From NCBI RefSeq assembly GCF_018614055.1, contig NZ_JAGGPB010000034.1:248001-312000 (forward strand): a DNA stretch of 64,000 bases. The letters run 5' to 3'. This document shows positions 1-9,023 of the stretch, in pieces; within the stretch, counting starts at the first letter, position 1; every line of letters begins with the position of its first letter. The translations under genes and the position numbers were made by a program. Source of the DNA: Streptomyces sp. ISL-98 (lineage in GTDB: Bacteria; Actinomycetota; Actinomycetes; Streptomycetales; Streptomycetaceae). The notes below the pieces were generated by a model. That model made no database searches. It saw only the letters and a program-made list of their open reading frames with translations, and was not told the DNA's origin.

Positions 1-1231
1 CAAGCTGCTGCCGACGCCCATGCAGGCGGCGGCACTTGAAACGACCCTGCGCGCCTGCAACGAGGCTGCCACGTGGGTGAGCGAGATCGCTTTCGAGCGA
101 GGGGAGTTCAAGAGCTTCTCCCTGCGCAAGCACACCTACGAGCAGATCAAGGTGCGTTGGGGACTGGGCGCGCAGGCCGCGCAGCATGCCATCAAGAAGA
201 CCTGCGACGCCTACACCACGCTGACGGCGAATCTGAGGGCCGGAAACTACGGCAGGCCGGGTTCGAAGCGCTACCGCCGGGCGGCCGGGAAGCCGCTTGC
301 GTTCCGGTCCGAGGGCGGGCAGCCGTATGACGACAGGATGCTGTCCTGGCAGATCGCCGAGCGCACGGTGTCGATCTGGACCACGGTCGGCAGGACGAAG
401 CAGGTCGCATTCACCGCCTCGCCGGAGCAGCTGGCCACCCTGACCCTGTATCGGCGGGGCGAGTCGGATCTGCTGTACCGGGACGGCATGTGGTTCCTCA
501 TGGCGACCTGCGAGGTCCCCGAGGCCGAGCCGAACGCCAATCCGGTGGACTTCCTCGGGATCGACCTGGGGGTCGTGAACATCGCCACCACCTCCGACGG
601 CCAGATCATGGCCGGACGCGCTCTCAACCGGGTGCGGGTCCGTGAACGCGGCCTGCGGCAGAAACTGCAGAAGAAGAACACACCCTCCGCCAGGCGACGC
701 CTGAAGAAACGGCGCCGCAAAGAGGCGCGGCGGGCGAAGGACATCAACCACAAGATTGCAAAGCATTTGGTGGCCGAGGCAGAACGCACCGGTCGCGGAA
801 TCGCCCTGGAGGATTTGACGGGCATCCGCGAACGGGTACGGCTTCGCAAGGCCCAACGGGCCACCCTCCACTCCTGGGCGTTTCACCAGCTCGGAGAGTT
901 CATCGCGTACAAAGCCCGCCGCGCCGGAGTACCGGTGGTGCACGTCGATCCGGCATACACCTCCCGCACCTGCGCAGAATGCGGGCACATCGACAAAGCG
1001 AACCGCGTCTCACAAGCACGGTTCGCATGCCGGTCCTGCGGATTCGTTGATCACGCAGACCGCAACGGCTCCCGCAACATCCGTGCCCGCGCACGGGAGT
1101 TGTGGCGACGCGGGGCCCAGTCAACGGCCCCTGCCGTACCCCGACCACGGAGTGCGGCTGGACGCAAACGCAGCATCACCGCCAGTGGTGCCCGTTGTGC
1201 AAGCCCGGGACTTTAGTCCCGGGTAGTTGAC
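1..1231 (+). mobile_element. IS200/IS605-type element (TnpB-only visible), left end outside window
   Basis: The window opens inside a tnpB gene and the element ends just after a perfect 8-bp stem (cccgggac/gtcccggg) with a ttta loop at 1204-1223, followed by tagttgac. Subterminal hairpins of this kind are typical of IS200/IS605 right ends. No TnpA (Y1 transposase) is visible, but one could lie to the left of the window. The right boundary is inferred from where the reading frame of a leftward flanking gene remnant begins, so it is good to within perhaps 10 bases. Confidence 0.7.
2..1216 (+). CDS. tnpB: TnpB RNA-guided nuclease (IS605/OrfB family), 5' end cut by window
   Basis: The frame is open to base 2 and the residues before the first visible ATG (20) read KLLPTP, the usual start of a TnpB N-terminus, so the gene begins outside the window. 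Counting from that ATG, the RuvC triad is intact: D182 in GIDLG, E264 in ALEDL, D347 in HADRNG. A zinc ribbon lies between C318/C321 and C337/C340. A basic helix-rich stretch (about 205-250) fits the RNA/DNA-binding insertion of the family. TnpB proteins cut DNA next to a target motif under guidance of a right-end RNA and favour retention of the element. The stop codon (1214-1216) sits inside the loop of the terminal hairpin. The protein looks catalytically competent. Confidence 0.9.
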   Translation, partial: KLLPTPMQAAALETTLRACNEAATWVSEIAFERGEFKSFSLRKHTYEQIKVRWGLGAQAAQHAIKKTCDAYTTLTANLRAGNYGRPGSKRYRRAAGKPLAFRSEGGQPYDDRMLSWQIAERTVSIWTTVGRTKQVAFTASPEQLATLTLYRRGESDLLYRDGMWFLMATCEVPEAEPNANPVDFLGIDLGVVNIATTSDGQIMAGRALNRVRVRERGLRQKLQKKNTPSARRRLKKRRRKEARRAKDINHKIAKHLVAEAERTGRGIALEDLTGIRERVRLRKAQRATLHSWAFHQLGEFIAYKARRAGVPVVHVDPAYTSRTCAECGHIDKANRVSQARFACRSCGFVDHADRNGSRNIRARARELWRRGAQSTAPAVPRPRSAAGRKRSITASGARCASPGL

Positions 1232-1250
1232 CGAAGCGTGCCCATGTCGC
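1110..1250 (+). ncRNA. Putative omegaRNA (reRNA) scaffold plus guide
   Basis: In characterised TnpB systems the guide RNA scaffold comes from the 3' end of tnpB and the right end of the element, and the guide is the flanking DNA directly after it. Here the scaffold would end around the hairpin at 1204-1223 and tagttgac at 1224-1231, so the guide would start near 1232 (cgaagcgtg...). The 5' limit is arbitrary. This is inference from family knowledge; no RNA evidence is available. Confidence 0.4.
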
Positions 1251-1448
1251 CATGTCCTCCATCGCCGCCTCGGCATGGCGGCGGAGGGCGGTGCCGAGCG
1301 GGCGGCCGGTCTCATCGAGGCCGAACTGCTCACCCGGTAGCGGCGGTTCACCGGCCGTTCGGTGGAACCGCGTCGTCACGATCCTGGCCATGTAGATCTG
1401 CGCGCCCGCTCGCGTCTTGATGGCCGCGCAGTGGGCGGAAGGTTCCAC
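1229..1448 (-). pseudogene. Remnant of a leftward gene interrupted by the IS element
   Basis: On the minus strand an open frame with strong G/C preference at codon third positions runs from about 1448 to the right end of the IS element, then continues as nonsense into it. A possible internal start is the ATG at 1391. The encoded stretch (for example GEQFGLDETGRPLG) looks like genuine protein, but I do not recognise the family. The simplest reading is a host gene whose 3' part was displaced when the element inserted. The true start is unknown. Confidence 0.35.
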
Positions 1449-1453
1449 TGCAA

Positions 1454-1488
1454 AAGAGGCTGTCCGACTTGGCGCCTCTTGCCTGTTT
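1454..1488 (+). terminator. Terminator-like hairpin downstream of tnpB
   Basis: AAGAGGC (1454-1460) pairs with GCCTCTT (1474-1480) across a 13-nt loop and is followed by gcctgtttt. It is a weak but plausible rho-independent terminator between the IS and the subtilase gene. Confidence 0.4.
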
Positions 1489-1506
1489 TGTTATTACGAA
1501 AGCTTG

Positions 1507-1626
1507 TTGAGTAAGTAACAGGCGCATGTAGGTCTTGATCTGAGCGTGTCAATCGGTCAGGGTTTCGAGTCAACCCCCGGAGATTTTCCGGTCCGGGGGC
1601 AAATCCCCCCACATTTTGACGAGGAG
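1507..1626 (+). promoter_or_regulatory. Probable promoter and structured 5' leader of the subtilase gene
   Basis: A possible sigma-70-like pair is TTGAGT (1507-1512) and TAGGTC (1529-1534) with a 16-nt spacer. Downstream, CCCCCGG (1574-1580) can pair with CCGGGGG (1593-1599). The same G-run can instead pair with CCCCCC (1605-1610), so two hairpins exclude each other. The ribosome-binding site GAGGAG follows at 1621-1626. The promoter call is tentative. Confidence 0.35.
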
Positions 1627-1636
1627 ACCCCTCTTC

Positions 1637-2839
<1,203 letters not shown>

Positions 2840-2863
2840 AGACTCACCCGAAGCACTGAAACG

Positions 2864-2904
2864 GGCGGCCGCCGCGCCCTCCCCCACGGGGTGCGGCGGC
2901 CGCC
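2864..2904 (+). terminator. Strong GC hairpin terminator
   Basis: GGCGGCCGCCGC (2864-2875) and GCGGCGGCCGCC (2893-2904) form a perfect 12-bp stem between the subtilase stop and the next start codon. There is no T-run, as is common for Streptomyces terminators. Confidence 0.7.
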
Positions 2905-2917
2905 TATCGTTCTGTGC

Positions 2918-3469
2918 ATGACCACGACGTACGCCGCACTGCTGCGCGGAATCAATGTGAGCGGGCACAGAAGAGTGCCCATGGCGGAACTCCGGGCGCT
3001 GCTGACCGAACTGGGCCACCGGGACGTCCGTACGTACCTCCAGAGCGGCAACGCCGTCTTCACCACGGACGCGGACAAGACCGACGACGCGCTCGCCGCA
3101 GACCTGGAGCGGGCCATCGAGAAGCACTTCGGCTTCCCCGTCGACTGCCTCGTCCGCAGCGGCGCCTACCTGAGCGCCGTCGCCGACGCCTGCCCCTTCC
3201 CGGCCGCCGAGCTGGAAGGCAAGCAGCTGCACGTCACGTTCCTCTCCGGAGCCGTCGACCCGAAGCGGCTGGCGCCCATCGACCCGGCGGCGTATCTCCC
3301 CGAGGAATTCCGGCTGGGCGACCGTGCGCTGTACCTGTATGCCCCGAACGGCCTAGGCCGCTCCAAGCTTGGCGAAGCGCTGGCGAAACCGTCGCTCTTC
3401 AAGGGTGTAATCGCCACGTCCCGGAACTGGAACACGGTCGCCAAGCTCGTGGAGATGACCCGTGACTGA
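2918..3469 (+). CDS. DUF1697 family protein
   Basis: A 183-residue cytoplasmic protein with the opening signature of the DUF1697 family (ALLRGINVSG, then TYLQSGNAVF about 25 residues later). The biochemical role of the family is not established. The ATG at 2918 is used because the family begins directly before YAALLRGIN; a GTG at 2891 lies inside the upstream terminator stem. The 3' end overlaps the next gene by 8 nt, indicating translational coupling. Confidence 0.85.
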   Translation: MTTTYAALLRGINVSGHRRVPMAELRALLTELGHRDVRTYLQSGNAVFTTDADKTDDALAADLERAIEKHFGFPVDCLVRSGAYLSAVADACPFPAAELEGKQLHVTFLSGAVDPKRLAPIDPAAYLPEEFRLGDRALYLYAPNGLGRSKLGEALAKPSLFKGVIATSRNWNTVAKLVEMTRD

Positions 3470-3842
3470 CCGGACCTCCGGCACAGGCTCCGCCGTCGAT
3501 GAGGCCATGGAGTGCGAACTGCGGCTGCTCGACCCGGACGTCCGCAACTCCGCGGAGCTCCTCGCGGAACTCCTGCACCCCGAGTTCAGCGAATTCGGCG
3601 TGTCGGGCCGCCGATGGGACCGCGAATCGATCATCGAGGCGGTCGCCGACGCGTCGGCGACGACGGGCCGCGCGATCACCACCATGCGGATGAAAGGCGT
3701 CCAGCTCGCCCCCGACCTGGTGCAGCTGACCTTCGACACGAACACCAACGGCCGCCTCGCGCACCGGAGTTCACTGTGGCGGCTGACCGAAGACCGGGGC
3801 TGGCTCCTCTACTTCCACCAGGGAACGCCGTACGAGGAGTAG
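3462..3842 (+). CDS. NTF2-like / DUF4440 domain protein
   Basis: A 126-residue protein with the cone-shaped NTF2-like layout seen in DUF4440 proteins: an N-terminal helix with ECELRLL, LHPEFSEFGVSGRRWDRESI, and a C-terminal strand pair ending in WRLTEDRGWLLYFHQGTP. Such proteins bind small ligands or act as minor enzymes, and no substrate can be deduced. The GTG start overlaps the end of the DUF1697 gene, so the two form an operon. It converges with the sirohydrochlorin chelatase gene 34 nt further on. Confidence 0.75.
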   Translation: MTDRTSGTGSAVDEAMECELRLLDPDVRNSAELLAELLHPEFSEFGVSGRRWDRESIIEAVADASATTGRAITTMRMKGVQLAPDLVQLTFDTNTNGRLAHRSSLWRLTEDRGWLLYFHQGTPYEE

Positions 3843-3876
3843 CCCGTCAGGGGAAACAGCACCGCAGGGTACACAC

Positions 3877-4638
3877 CTACGCGCTGACCGCCGCCAGCCG
3901 CACCGGCACCCGCGCCTCGTCGTAACGCATGAGCAGCAGCCGGGCCAGCTCCGGCGACGCGCCCAGGACCTCGCCCAGCACCTCCGCGCCGCCCTCACGT
4001 GCGCCGCGCGCGATCCGGTCCGGCAGGAAGCCCGGCGCTATGACGTACGGGGCGACGGCGATACGCCGTACCCCCGCCGCCGCCCGCAAGTCCCGTACCG
4101 CATCCTCGGTACGGGGCAGCGCAGCGGAGGCGAACGCAGGCCGCACGGCGCACCAACCGGTGTACCGCAGCTCCCGCGCAATTTCAGCGATCACTGCGAT
4201 CGCCTCCGGGTCTGTGGAGCCCGCCGAGGCCAGGACGACCCCGGTCGAGCTCTTGTCACCGGGGCTGAGCCCGGCTTCGTACAGTCGTCGCTCCAGCGCG
4301 GTGAGGAGGAGCGGCGACGGGCCGAGTACCTCCGCCTGGTGGACCCGCAGCCGAGGCAGCCGCGCCGACGCCTCGCGCAGCGCGGCCGGAATGTCGGCCT
4401 TCGCATGGAAGGCGCGGGTCAACAGGAGCGGCAGGGCAACCACGTCCTGCACCCCTTCCCCCGCCAGACGCTCCAGCACCTGCGGCACTGCGGGTGCGTT
4501 GAAGTCCAGGAAGCCGGTCTCCACACGCAGGCCGGGCCGCGCCGCCCGCACCCGCTCCACCAGGGCGTGCACGGTCGCGGCATGCCGCGGGTCGCGGCTG
4601 CCGTGGGCTATGACCAGCAGGACGGGGCGACGGGACAT
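3877..4638 (-). CDS. Sirohydrochlorin chelatase (CbiX/SirB type)
   Basis: A 253-residue cytoplasmic enzyme that inserts iron (or cobalt) into sirohydrochlorin. The N-terminus has the class II chelatase signature VIAHGSRDP (H12) and the protein is a tandem of two CbiX-like halves, the second beginning around GVVLASAGSTDPE. It is the last gene of the sulfur-assimilation operon. There it most plausibly makes the siroheme needed by the sulfite reductase at the head of the operon, which argues for ferrochelatase activity. The start at 4638 lies 5 nt after the permease stop. Confidence 0.88.
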   Translation of the reverse strand: MSRRPVLLVIAHGSRDPRHAATVHALVERVRAARPGLRVETGFLDFNAPAVPQVLERLAGEGVQDVVALPLLLTRAFHAKADIPAALREASARLPRLRVHQAEVLGPSPLLLTALERRLYEAGLSPGDKSSTGVVLASAGSTDPEAIAVIAEIARELRYTGWCAVRPAFASAALPRTEDAVRDLRAAAGVRRIAVAPYVIAPGFLPDRIARGAREGGAEVLGEVLGASPELARLLLMRYDEARVPVRLAAVSA

Positions 4639-4643
4639 GGTGA

Positions 4644-5528
4644 TCAGCCCTTGGTGAGCAGGCCACGGCTGCGCAGCACGCGGCGCTCCAGCGGGGAGAA
4701 GAACAGCAGGTCGATGCCGATGCCGACGACCAGAATCAGGATGATGGTGGCCAGCACACCCGACATGTCGCTGTAGGTGCGGAAGTTCTCCATCAGCTGT
4801 CCGAGACCCGTGCCGAGGTCCGGCGAGTTGGCGATGAGCTCGGCGGCCATCAGCGAGCGCCAGGAGAACGCCCAGCCCTGCTTCAGCCCGGCCAGGTAAC
4901 CGGGAAGCGCGGCGGGCAGCAGCACATGCCGTATGCCGTTGATACCGGTGGCCCCGATGGTGCGGCCGGCCCGCAGGTACAGCGGCGGAATCTGGTCGAC
5001 GCCGGCGACAAGACCGTTGGCGATCGACGGTACGGCGCCGAGCAGCACCACCGCGTAGATCGTGGCGTCGGTCAGCCCGAACCAGATGATCGCGGCGGGC
5101 ACCCATGCCACCGACGGCAGGGACTGGAGACCGGACAGGATCGGGCCGATCGCCGCCCGTACCACCTTCACCCGGGCGACGAGCAGGCCGAGCGGCGTGC
5201 CGATGGCGACCGAGACGGCGAAGCCGAGGGCGCCGCGGGAGACGCTGGTCCAGATGTAGCCGAGCAGCGTGCCGTCGAGCCACATCTGCTCGACCGAGTG
5301 CCATACGTCCACCGGACCCGGCAGGACGTAGTCCGGCTTGAGGTCCGAGGCTGCGGCGAGCTGCCAGAGGGTGATGACCAGGGCGATGGCCACCAGCGGC
5401 GGCACCACCTTGGACAGGAGGATCCGCCCGAGGCCGACCCGCTCGGTGGAGTACTTCGTCTCCAGTGCGTCCAGGCCGGCCTCAAGACCGGCGAGGTCGT
5501 TCTTCGGGCTTGTTTCAGTGCTGGCCAT
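4644..5528 (-). CDS. ssuC: ABC transporter permease, sulfonate/taurine type
   Basis: A 294-residue inner-membrane permease of the SsuC/TauC class. A polar N-terminal tail (about 40 residues) is followed by about six transmembrane helices, and the EAA loop (about residues 200-215) is in GINGIRHVLLPAALP, where the ATPase docks. The 14-nt overlap with the ATPase gene shows tight coupling. Together with the neighbouring ATPase and lipoprotein it should import organosulfonates, or possibly sulfate, feeding the same sulfur pathway. The substrate cannot be fixed from sequence alone. Confidence 0.88.
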   Translation of the reverse strand: MASTETSPKNDLAGLEAGLDALETKYSTERVGLGRILLSKVVPPLVAIALVITLWQLAAASDLKPDYVLPGPVDVWHSVEQMWLDGTLLGYIWTSVSRGALGFAVSVAIGTPLGLLVARVKVVRAAIGPILSGLQSLPSVAWVPAAIIWFGLTDATIYAVVLLGAVPSIANGLVAGVDQIPPLYLRAGRTIGATGINGIRHVLLPAALPGYLAGLKQGWAFSWRSLMAAELIANSPDLGTGLGQLMENFRTYSDMSGVLATIILILVVGIGIDLLFFSPLERRVLRSRGLLTKG

Positions 5529-6309
5529 GTCGACGGATCTCCCCCCGCAGCTGTTCGGTGATCTCGACGGACAGGTCGGCGACCGCGGAATCCTCGATCC
5601 GGCGCGGCTGCGGGATGCCGACCTGCCATTCGCGCGCGATGCGTCCCGGACGGGACGACAGCAGCACCACGCGCTCGGCGAGGCGGACGGCCTCGCGGAC
5701 GTTGTGGGTGACGAAGAGGACCGAGACGCTGGTCTCCGACCAGATGCGGGTGAGCTCCTCGTGGAGTACGTCGCGGGTGATGGCGTCCAGCGCCGCGAAC
5801 GGCTCGTCCATCAGCAGGAGCTGGCTGTCCTGGGCCAGTGCCCTGGCCAGCGCGACGCGCTGACGCATACCGCCCGACAGCTCGTGCACCCGCTTCCCGT
5901 ACGCCCCGCCGAGACGCACCAGCTGCAGCAGCCGCTCGGCCTCGCCGCGCCGCTCGGGCTTCGCCATGCCCCGCATCTTCAGCGCGAGTTCGATGTTCTT
6001 CCCGGCCGTCAGCCAGGGGAACAGCGCGTGCTCCTGGAACATCAGGGCGGGTCGCCCGCCGGGTACGTCGATAGAGCCCGCGGACGGCCGGTCGAGTCCG
6101 GCGACCAGGTTGAGCAGGGTCGACTTGCCGCAGCCGGAAGCCCCCAGCAGGGTCACGAACTCACCCGGCGCGACATCGATGCTGATGTCGTCCAGTACGA
6201 GCTGCTGCGCGCCGGGCCGGCCGAACGACTTCGACACGTGGTCGATCCGTGCGGCGTAAGGCACCGTGTCTGCGGGCGCGGCGGCCTGCTTGACGAGTGT
6301 GGTGGCCAT
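5515..6309 (-). CDS. ssuB: ABC transporter ATP-binding protein, sulfonate/taurine type
   Basis: A 264-residue cytoplasmic ATPase with Walker A GASGCGKST, Q-loop in FQEHALFPW, signature LSGGMRQRVALARAL, Walker B LLLMDEPFAALD and switch His in FVTHN. The ATG at 6309 is chosen because AGGAGG (6318-6323) is 8 nt upstream; a GTG at 6318 lies within that site. It energises the SsuC-type permease. It is located between the substrate-binding lipoprotein and permease genes of the sulfur operon. Confidence 0.9.
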   Translation of the reverse strand: MATTLVKQAAAPADTVPYAARIDHVSKSFGRPGAQQLVLDDISIDVAPGEFVTLLGASGCGKSTLLNLVAGLDRPSAGSIDVPGGRPALMFQEHALFPWLTAGKNIELALKMRGMAKPERRGEAERLLQLVRLGGAYGKRVHELSGGMRQRVALARALAQDSQLLLMDEPFAALDAITRDVLHEELTRIWSETSVSVLFVTHNVREAVRLAERVVLLSSRPGRIAREWQVGIPQPRRIEDSAVADLSVEITEQLRGEIRRHGQH

Positions 6310-6351
6310 GAGCCTCACCTCCTGAGGGCGTTCCGGTTGCGGGAAGGACGG

Positions 6352-7464
6352 TTACTTGGTGCCGAGTCCGGCGTCCACGACGGCGGGCTGCTTCTCGGCC
6401 TTCAGCACCTTGTTGAGGAGCGTCAGGTCGTAGATGCCGTCGAGCAGCGGGTCCTTGAGGAGACCGGCCTTGACCGCGTGACCGGCCTCGTCCCGCAGCG
6501 TCGAAGCGAGCGGGTCGTTGGTGATCTCGACGTTCTTGAACGCCGGGTCGAGCACCTCGGCGGGCAGCTCCTTGCCGGAGTCCGCCTTCAGCTTCGCGTT
6601 GATCGCGGCCTTCGCCTCGTCCGGGTTGGCCTTGATCCACTCATTGCTCTTCACAGAGCCGCGCAGGACCGCCTCGACGACGTCCGGGTGCTCCTTGAGG
6701 AACTTCTGGGAGACGATCACGTTCGTGATGACGAACTTGCCGTCCTTCCACAGCTTCTTCTCGTCGAGCAGTACCTTGCCGCCGCCCGCGACCAGCTTGG
6801 ACGCGGTGGGCTCAGGTACCCAGGCGCCGTCCAGCGCACCGGACTCGAAGGAGGCCGGGATCTCCTTGTTGTCCTGGCGGATGACGGTGACGTCGCCCTT
6901 GCCGGTGTTGGCGTCGACCTTCAGGCCCTTCTCCGACAGGTAGTTCAGCAGCGCCACGTCCTGGGTGTTGCCGAGCTGCGGGGTCGCGATGCGCTTGCCC
7001 TTGAGGTCGTCCAGGGACTTGATCTTCTTCGGGTCGACGACGAGTGAGACGCCGCCGGAGGCCGAACCCGAGATGATCTTCAGGTTCTGGCCCTTGGACT
7101 TGGTGAAGCCGTTGATCGCGGGGGAGGGGCCGATCCAGCTGATGTCGACGGCATCCGCGTTGAGGGCCTCGATCGCCGAGGGGCCCGCGTTGAAGGGCTG
7201 CGACTTGACCTGCGTGCCGCCGAGCTCCTTCTGGAACAGGCCCTTCTGGAGGCCGACCAGGGCGGTGGCGTGCGTGACGTTGGGGAAGTACCCGATACGC
7301 ACTTCGTCGACGCCGCCGATCTTCTCGCCCTTGGCGGCGGGAGCGACCTTGTCGTCCTTCTCGGCCTTCGAGCCGTAACCGCAGGCGCCCAGCGCGCCGA
7401 TCAGCAGCGGAAGGGCGGCGGCAGCGGCGAGGCTGCGGCGAAGGGTGGTACGTGGGGCATGCAC
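6352..7464 (-). CDS. ssuA: ABC transporter substrate-binding lipoprotein, sulfonate type
   Basis: A 370-residue lipoprotein: basic N-terminus, hydrophobic stretch and lipobox ending at C28 (ALGAC). The mature part is a type II periplasmic-binding fold of the SsuA/TauA/NitT group (RIGYFPNVTHATALVGLQKGLF; SWIGPSPAINGF). It captures the sulfur source outside the membrane for the adjacent permease and ATPase. The start is GTG at 7464; an ATG four bases on is out of frame. A 230-nt gap separates it from cysN, the longest gap within the operon, so a separate promoter or processing site there is possible. Confidence 0.9.
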   Translation of the reverse strand: MHAPRTTLRRSLAAAAALPLLIGALGACGYGSKAEKDDKVAPAAKGEKIGGVDEVRIGYFPNVTHATALVGLQKGLFQKELGGTQVKSQPFNAGPSAIEALNADAVDISWIGPSPAINGFTKSKGQNLKIISGSASGGVSLVVDPKKIKSLDDLKGKRIATPQLGNTQDVALLNYLSEKGLKVDANTGKGDVTVIRQDNKEIPASFESGALDGAWVPEPTASKLVAGGGKVLLDEKKLWKDGKFVITNVIVSQKFLKEHPDVVEAVLRGSVKSNEWIKANPDEAKAAINAKLKADSGKELPAEVLDPAFKNVEITNDPLASTLRDEAGHAVKAGLLKDPLLDGIYDLTLLNKVLKAEKQPAVVDAGLGTK

Positions 7465-7581
7465 GGGAGGCGTTCCTCTCGGTGGCCCGGCGTCACACCT
7501 CTCGCGTGGAGCGGGGTGCGGCCGGGAAGTCGGCAGGTCTTCGTCGGTACAGCGGCAGGGCGCGCAAGCGGTGCGCGTACG

Positions 7582-7692
7582 TCATCGGGCACATCGCGCC
7601 ACGCCGCCCGTTCCCGCACCGACGGTGCCGCTGCCGATGCGGCCGCCCTCTTTCGCGAACGTCGCATAGATGTCGATGGTGTCGATGGTCAT
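7582..7692 (-). CDS. Possible 36-residue ORF after cysN
   Basis: An ATG lies 2 nt after the cysN stop (TGATCATG) and opens 36 codons (MTIDTIDIYATFAKEGG...). The location would allow translational coupling. I know no family for it, and it may be only an open stretch in the cysN-ssuA spacer. The rest of the spacer (7465-7581) shows no gene. Confidence 0.25.
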   Translation of the reverse strand: MTIDTIDIYATFAKEGGRIGSGTVGAGTGGVARCAR

Positions 7693-7694
7693 GA

Positions 7695-9023
7695 TCAGAA
7701 GTCCCAGCCCTCGTCGTCCGCCACGACCTTCACGGTCTCGGCGGCGAACGAGTCGCCCGCCATGCCGGCCGCGAGCGTCGTACCGTCGGCCGGGTCGATC
7801 AGCAGGAACGATCCGGTGCGGCGCGAGTCGCGGTACGCGTCGAGCGCGAGCGGCTCGGCGGTACGGACCTTCACCCGGCCGATGTCGTTGGCGACCAGCT
7901 GCCCCGGGTCCGGATGCTGAGACAGGTCGTCCAGCGTCAGGCGGGACGGGATCTCCTTGACGATCGCCTTGACCGTGCGCGTGGTGTGCTTGAGCAGCAC
8001 CCGCTGGCCCACCGAGAGCGGCTGGTCGGCCACGTGGCAGACCGTCGCCTCGACGTCCTGGGTGGTGCGCGGCGCGGAACCGCTCGGCGCGATCAGGTCG
8101 CCGCGCGAGATGTCCAGGTCGTCCGCGAGCGTGACGGTCACCGACTGCGGGGCCCAGGCGATGTCGACGCTCTCACCGAGCGCGTCGATCCCGGTGATCG
8201 TGGACGTACGCCCCGAGGGGAGCACGGTCACGGCCTCGCCCACCCGCAGCGCGCCGGACGCGATCTGGCCGGCGTAACCCCGGTAGTCGGGGTGTTCGGC
8301 GGTCTGCGGGCGGATCACGTACTGGACCGGGAAGCGCGCGGGGCAGCCCGCCAGGTCGTGGCTGACCGGCACGGTCTCCAGGTGCTCCAGCACGGTCGGG
8401 CCGCCGTACCAGTCCATGTTCGCGGAGGGCTCCACCACGTTGTCCCCGGCCAGCGCCGAGATCGGAATGGCGGTGATCTCCGGCACGCCGAGCGAGGCGG
8501 CGTACGCCGTGAACTCCTCGGCGATGGCTGCGAAGACCGGCTCGGCGTACTCGACGAGGTCCATCTTGTTGACGGCCAGCACCACGTGCGGGACACGCAG
8601 CAGCGCCGCGACCGCCGCGTGGCGGCGGGTCTGCTCGACCACACCGTTGCGGGCGTCGACGAGGACGACGGCCAGCTCGGCGGTGGACGCGCCCGTCACC
8701 ATGTTCCGGGTGTACTGCACATGCCCGGGGGTGTCGGCCAGGATGAACCGGCGGCGCGCGGTGGCGAAGTAGCGGTACGCGACATCGATGGTGATGCCCT
8801 GCTCGCGCTCGGCACGCAGCCCGTCCGTCAGCAGCGCAAGGTCGGGCGCCTCCTGGCCGCGCTTGAGGGACGCCGCCTCGACGGCCTCCAGCTGGTCGGT
8901 GAGGACCGACTTGGAGTCGTGCAGGAGCCGGCCCACGAGGGTGGACTTGCCGTCGTCGACCGACCCCGCGGTGGCGAAGCGCAGCAGGGTGGTGGCGCTC
9001 AACTGCTCAGTGGTGGTGGTCAT
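7695..9023 (-). CDS. cysN: Sulfate adenylyltransferase subunit 1 (GTPase)
   Basis: A 442-residue GTPase subunit of ATP sulfurylase that couples GTP hydrolysis to formation of adenylyl sulfate (APS). Translation-factor-like motifs are present: G1 GSVDDGKST, G2 region EREQGITIDVA, G3 DTPGH, G4 NKMD. EF-Tu-like beta-barrel domains follow. It lacks the fused APS-kinase domain found in some CysNC proteins, consistent with a separate cysC here. The ATG abuts the cysD stop directly (TAA then ATG), so the two subunits are co-translated. Confidence 0.96.
   Translation of the reverse strand: MTTTTEQLSATTLLRFATAGSVDDGKSTLVGRLLHDSKSVLTDQLEAVEAASLKRGQEAPDLALLTDGLRAEREQGITIDVAYRYFATARRRFILADTPGHVQYTRNMVTGASTAELAVVLVDARNGVVEQTRRHAAVAALLRVPHVVLAVNKMDLVEYAEPVFAAIAEEFTAYAASLGVPEITAIPISALAGDNVVEPSANMDWYGGPTVLEHLETVPVSHDLAGCPARFPVQYVIRPQTAEHPDYRGYAGQIASGALRVGEAVTVLPSGRTSTITGIDALGESVDIAWAPQSVTVTLADDLDISRGDLIAPSGSAPRTTQDVEATVCHVADQPLSVGQRVLLKHTTRTVKAIVKEIPSRLTLDDLSQHPDPGQLVANDIGRVKVRTAEPLALDAYRDSRRTGSFLLIDPADGTTLAAGMAGDSFAAETVKVVADDEGWDF

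Noticed and set aside
5338..7047. Plus-strand 569-codon frame across the ssu genes
   Set aside because: Shadow of the minus-strand ATPase and lipoprotein genes, both with clear motifs.
7401..7667. 88-codon minus frame upstream of ssuA considered as a leader protein
   Set aside because: Overlaps the ssuA start in another frame, lacks a ribosome-binding site and does not resemble the known sulfur leader peptides.
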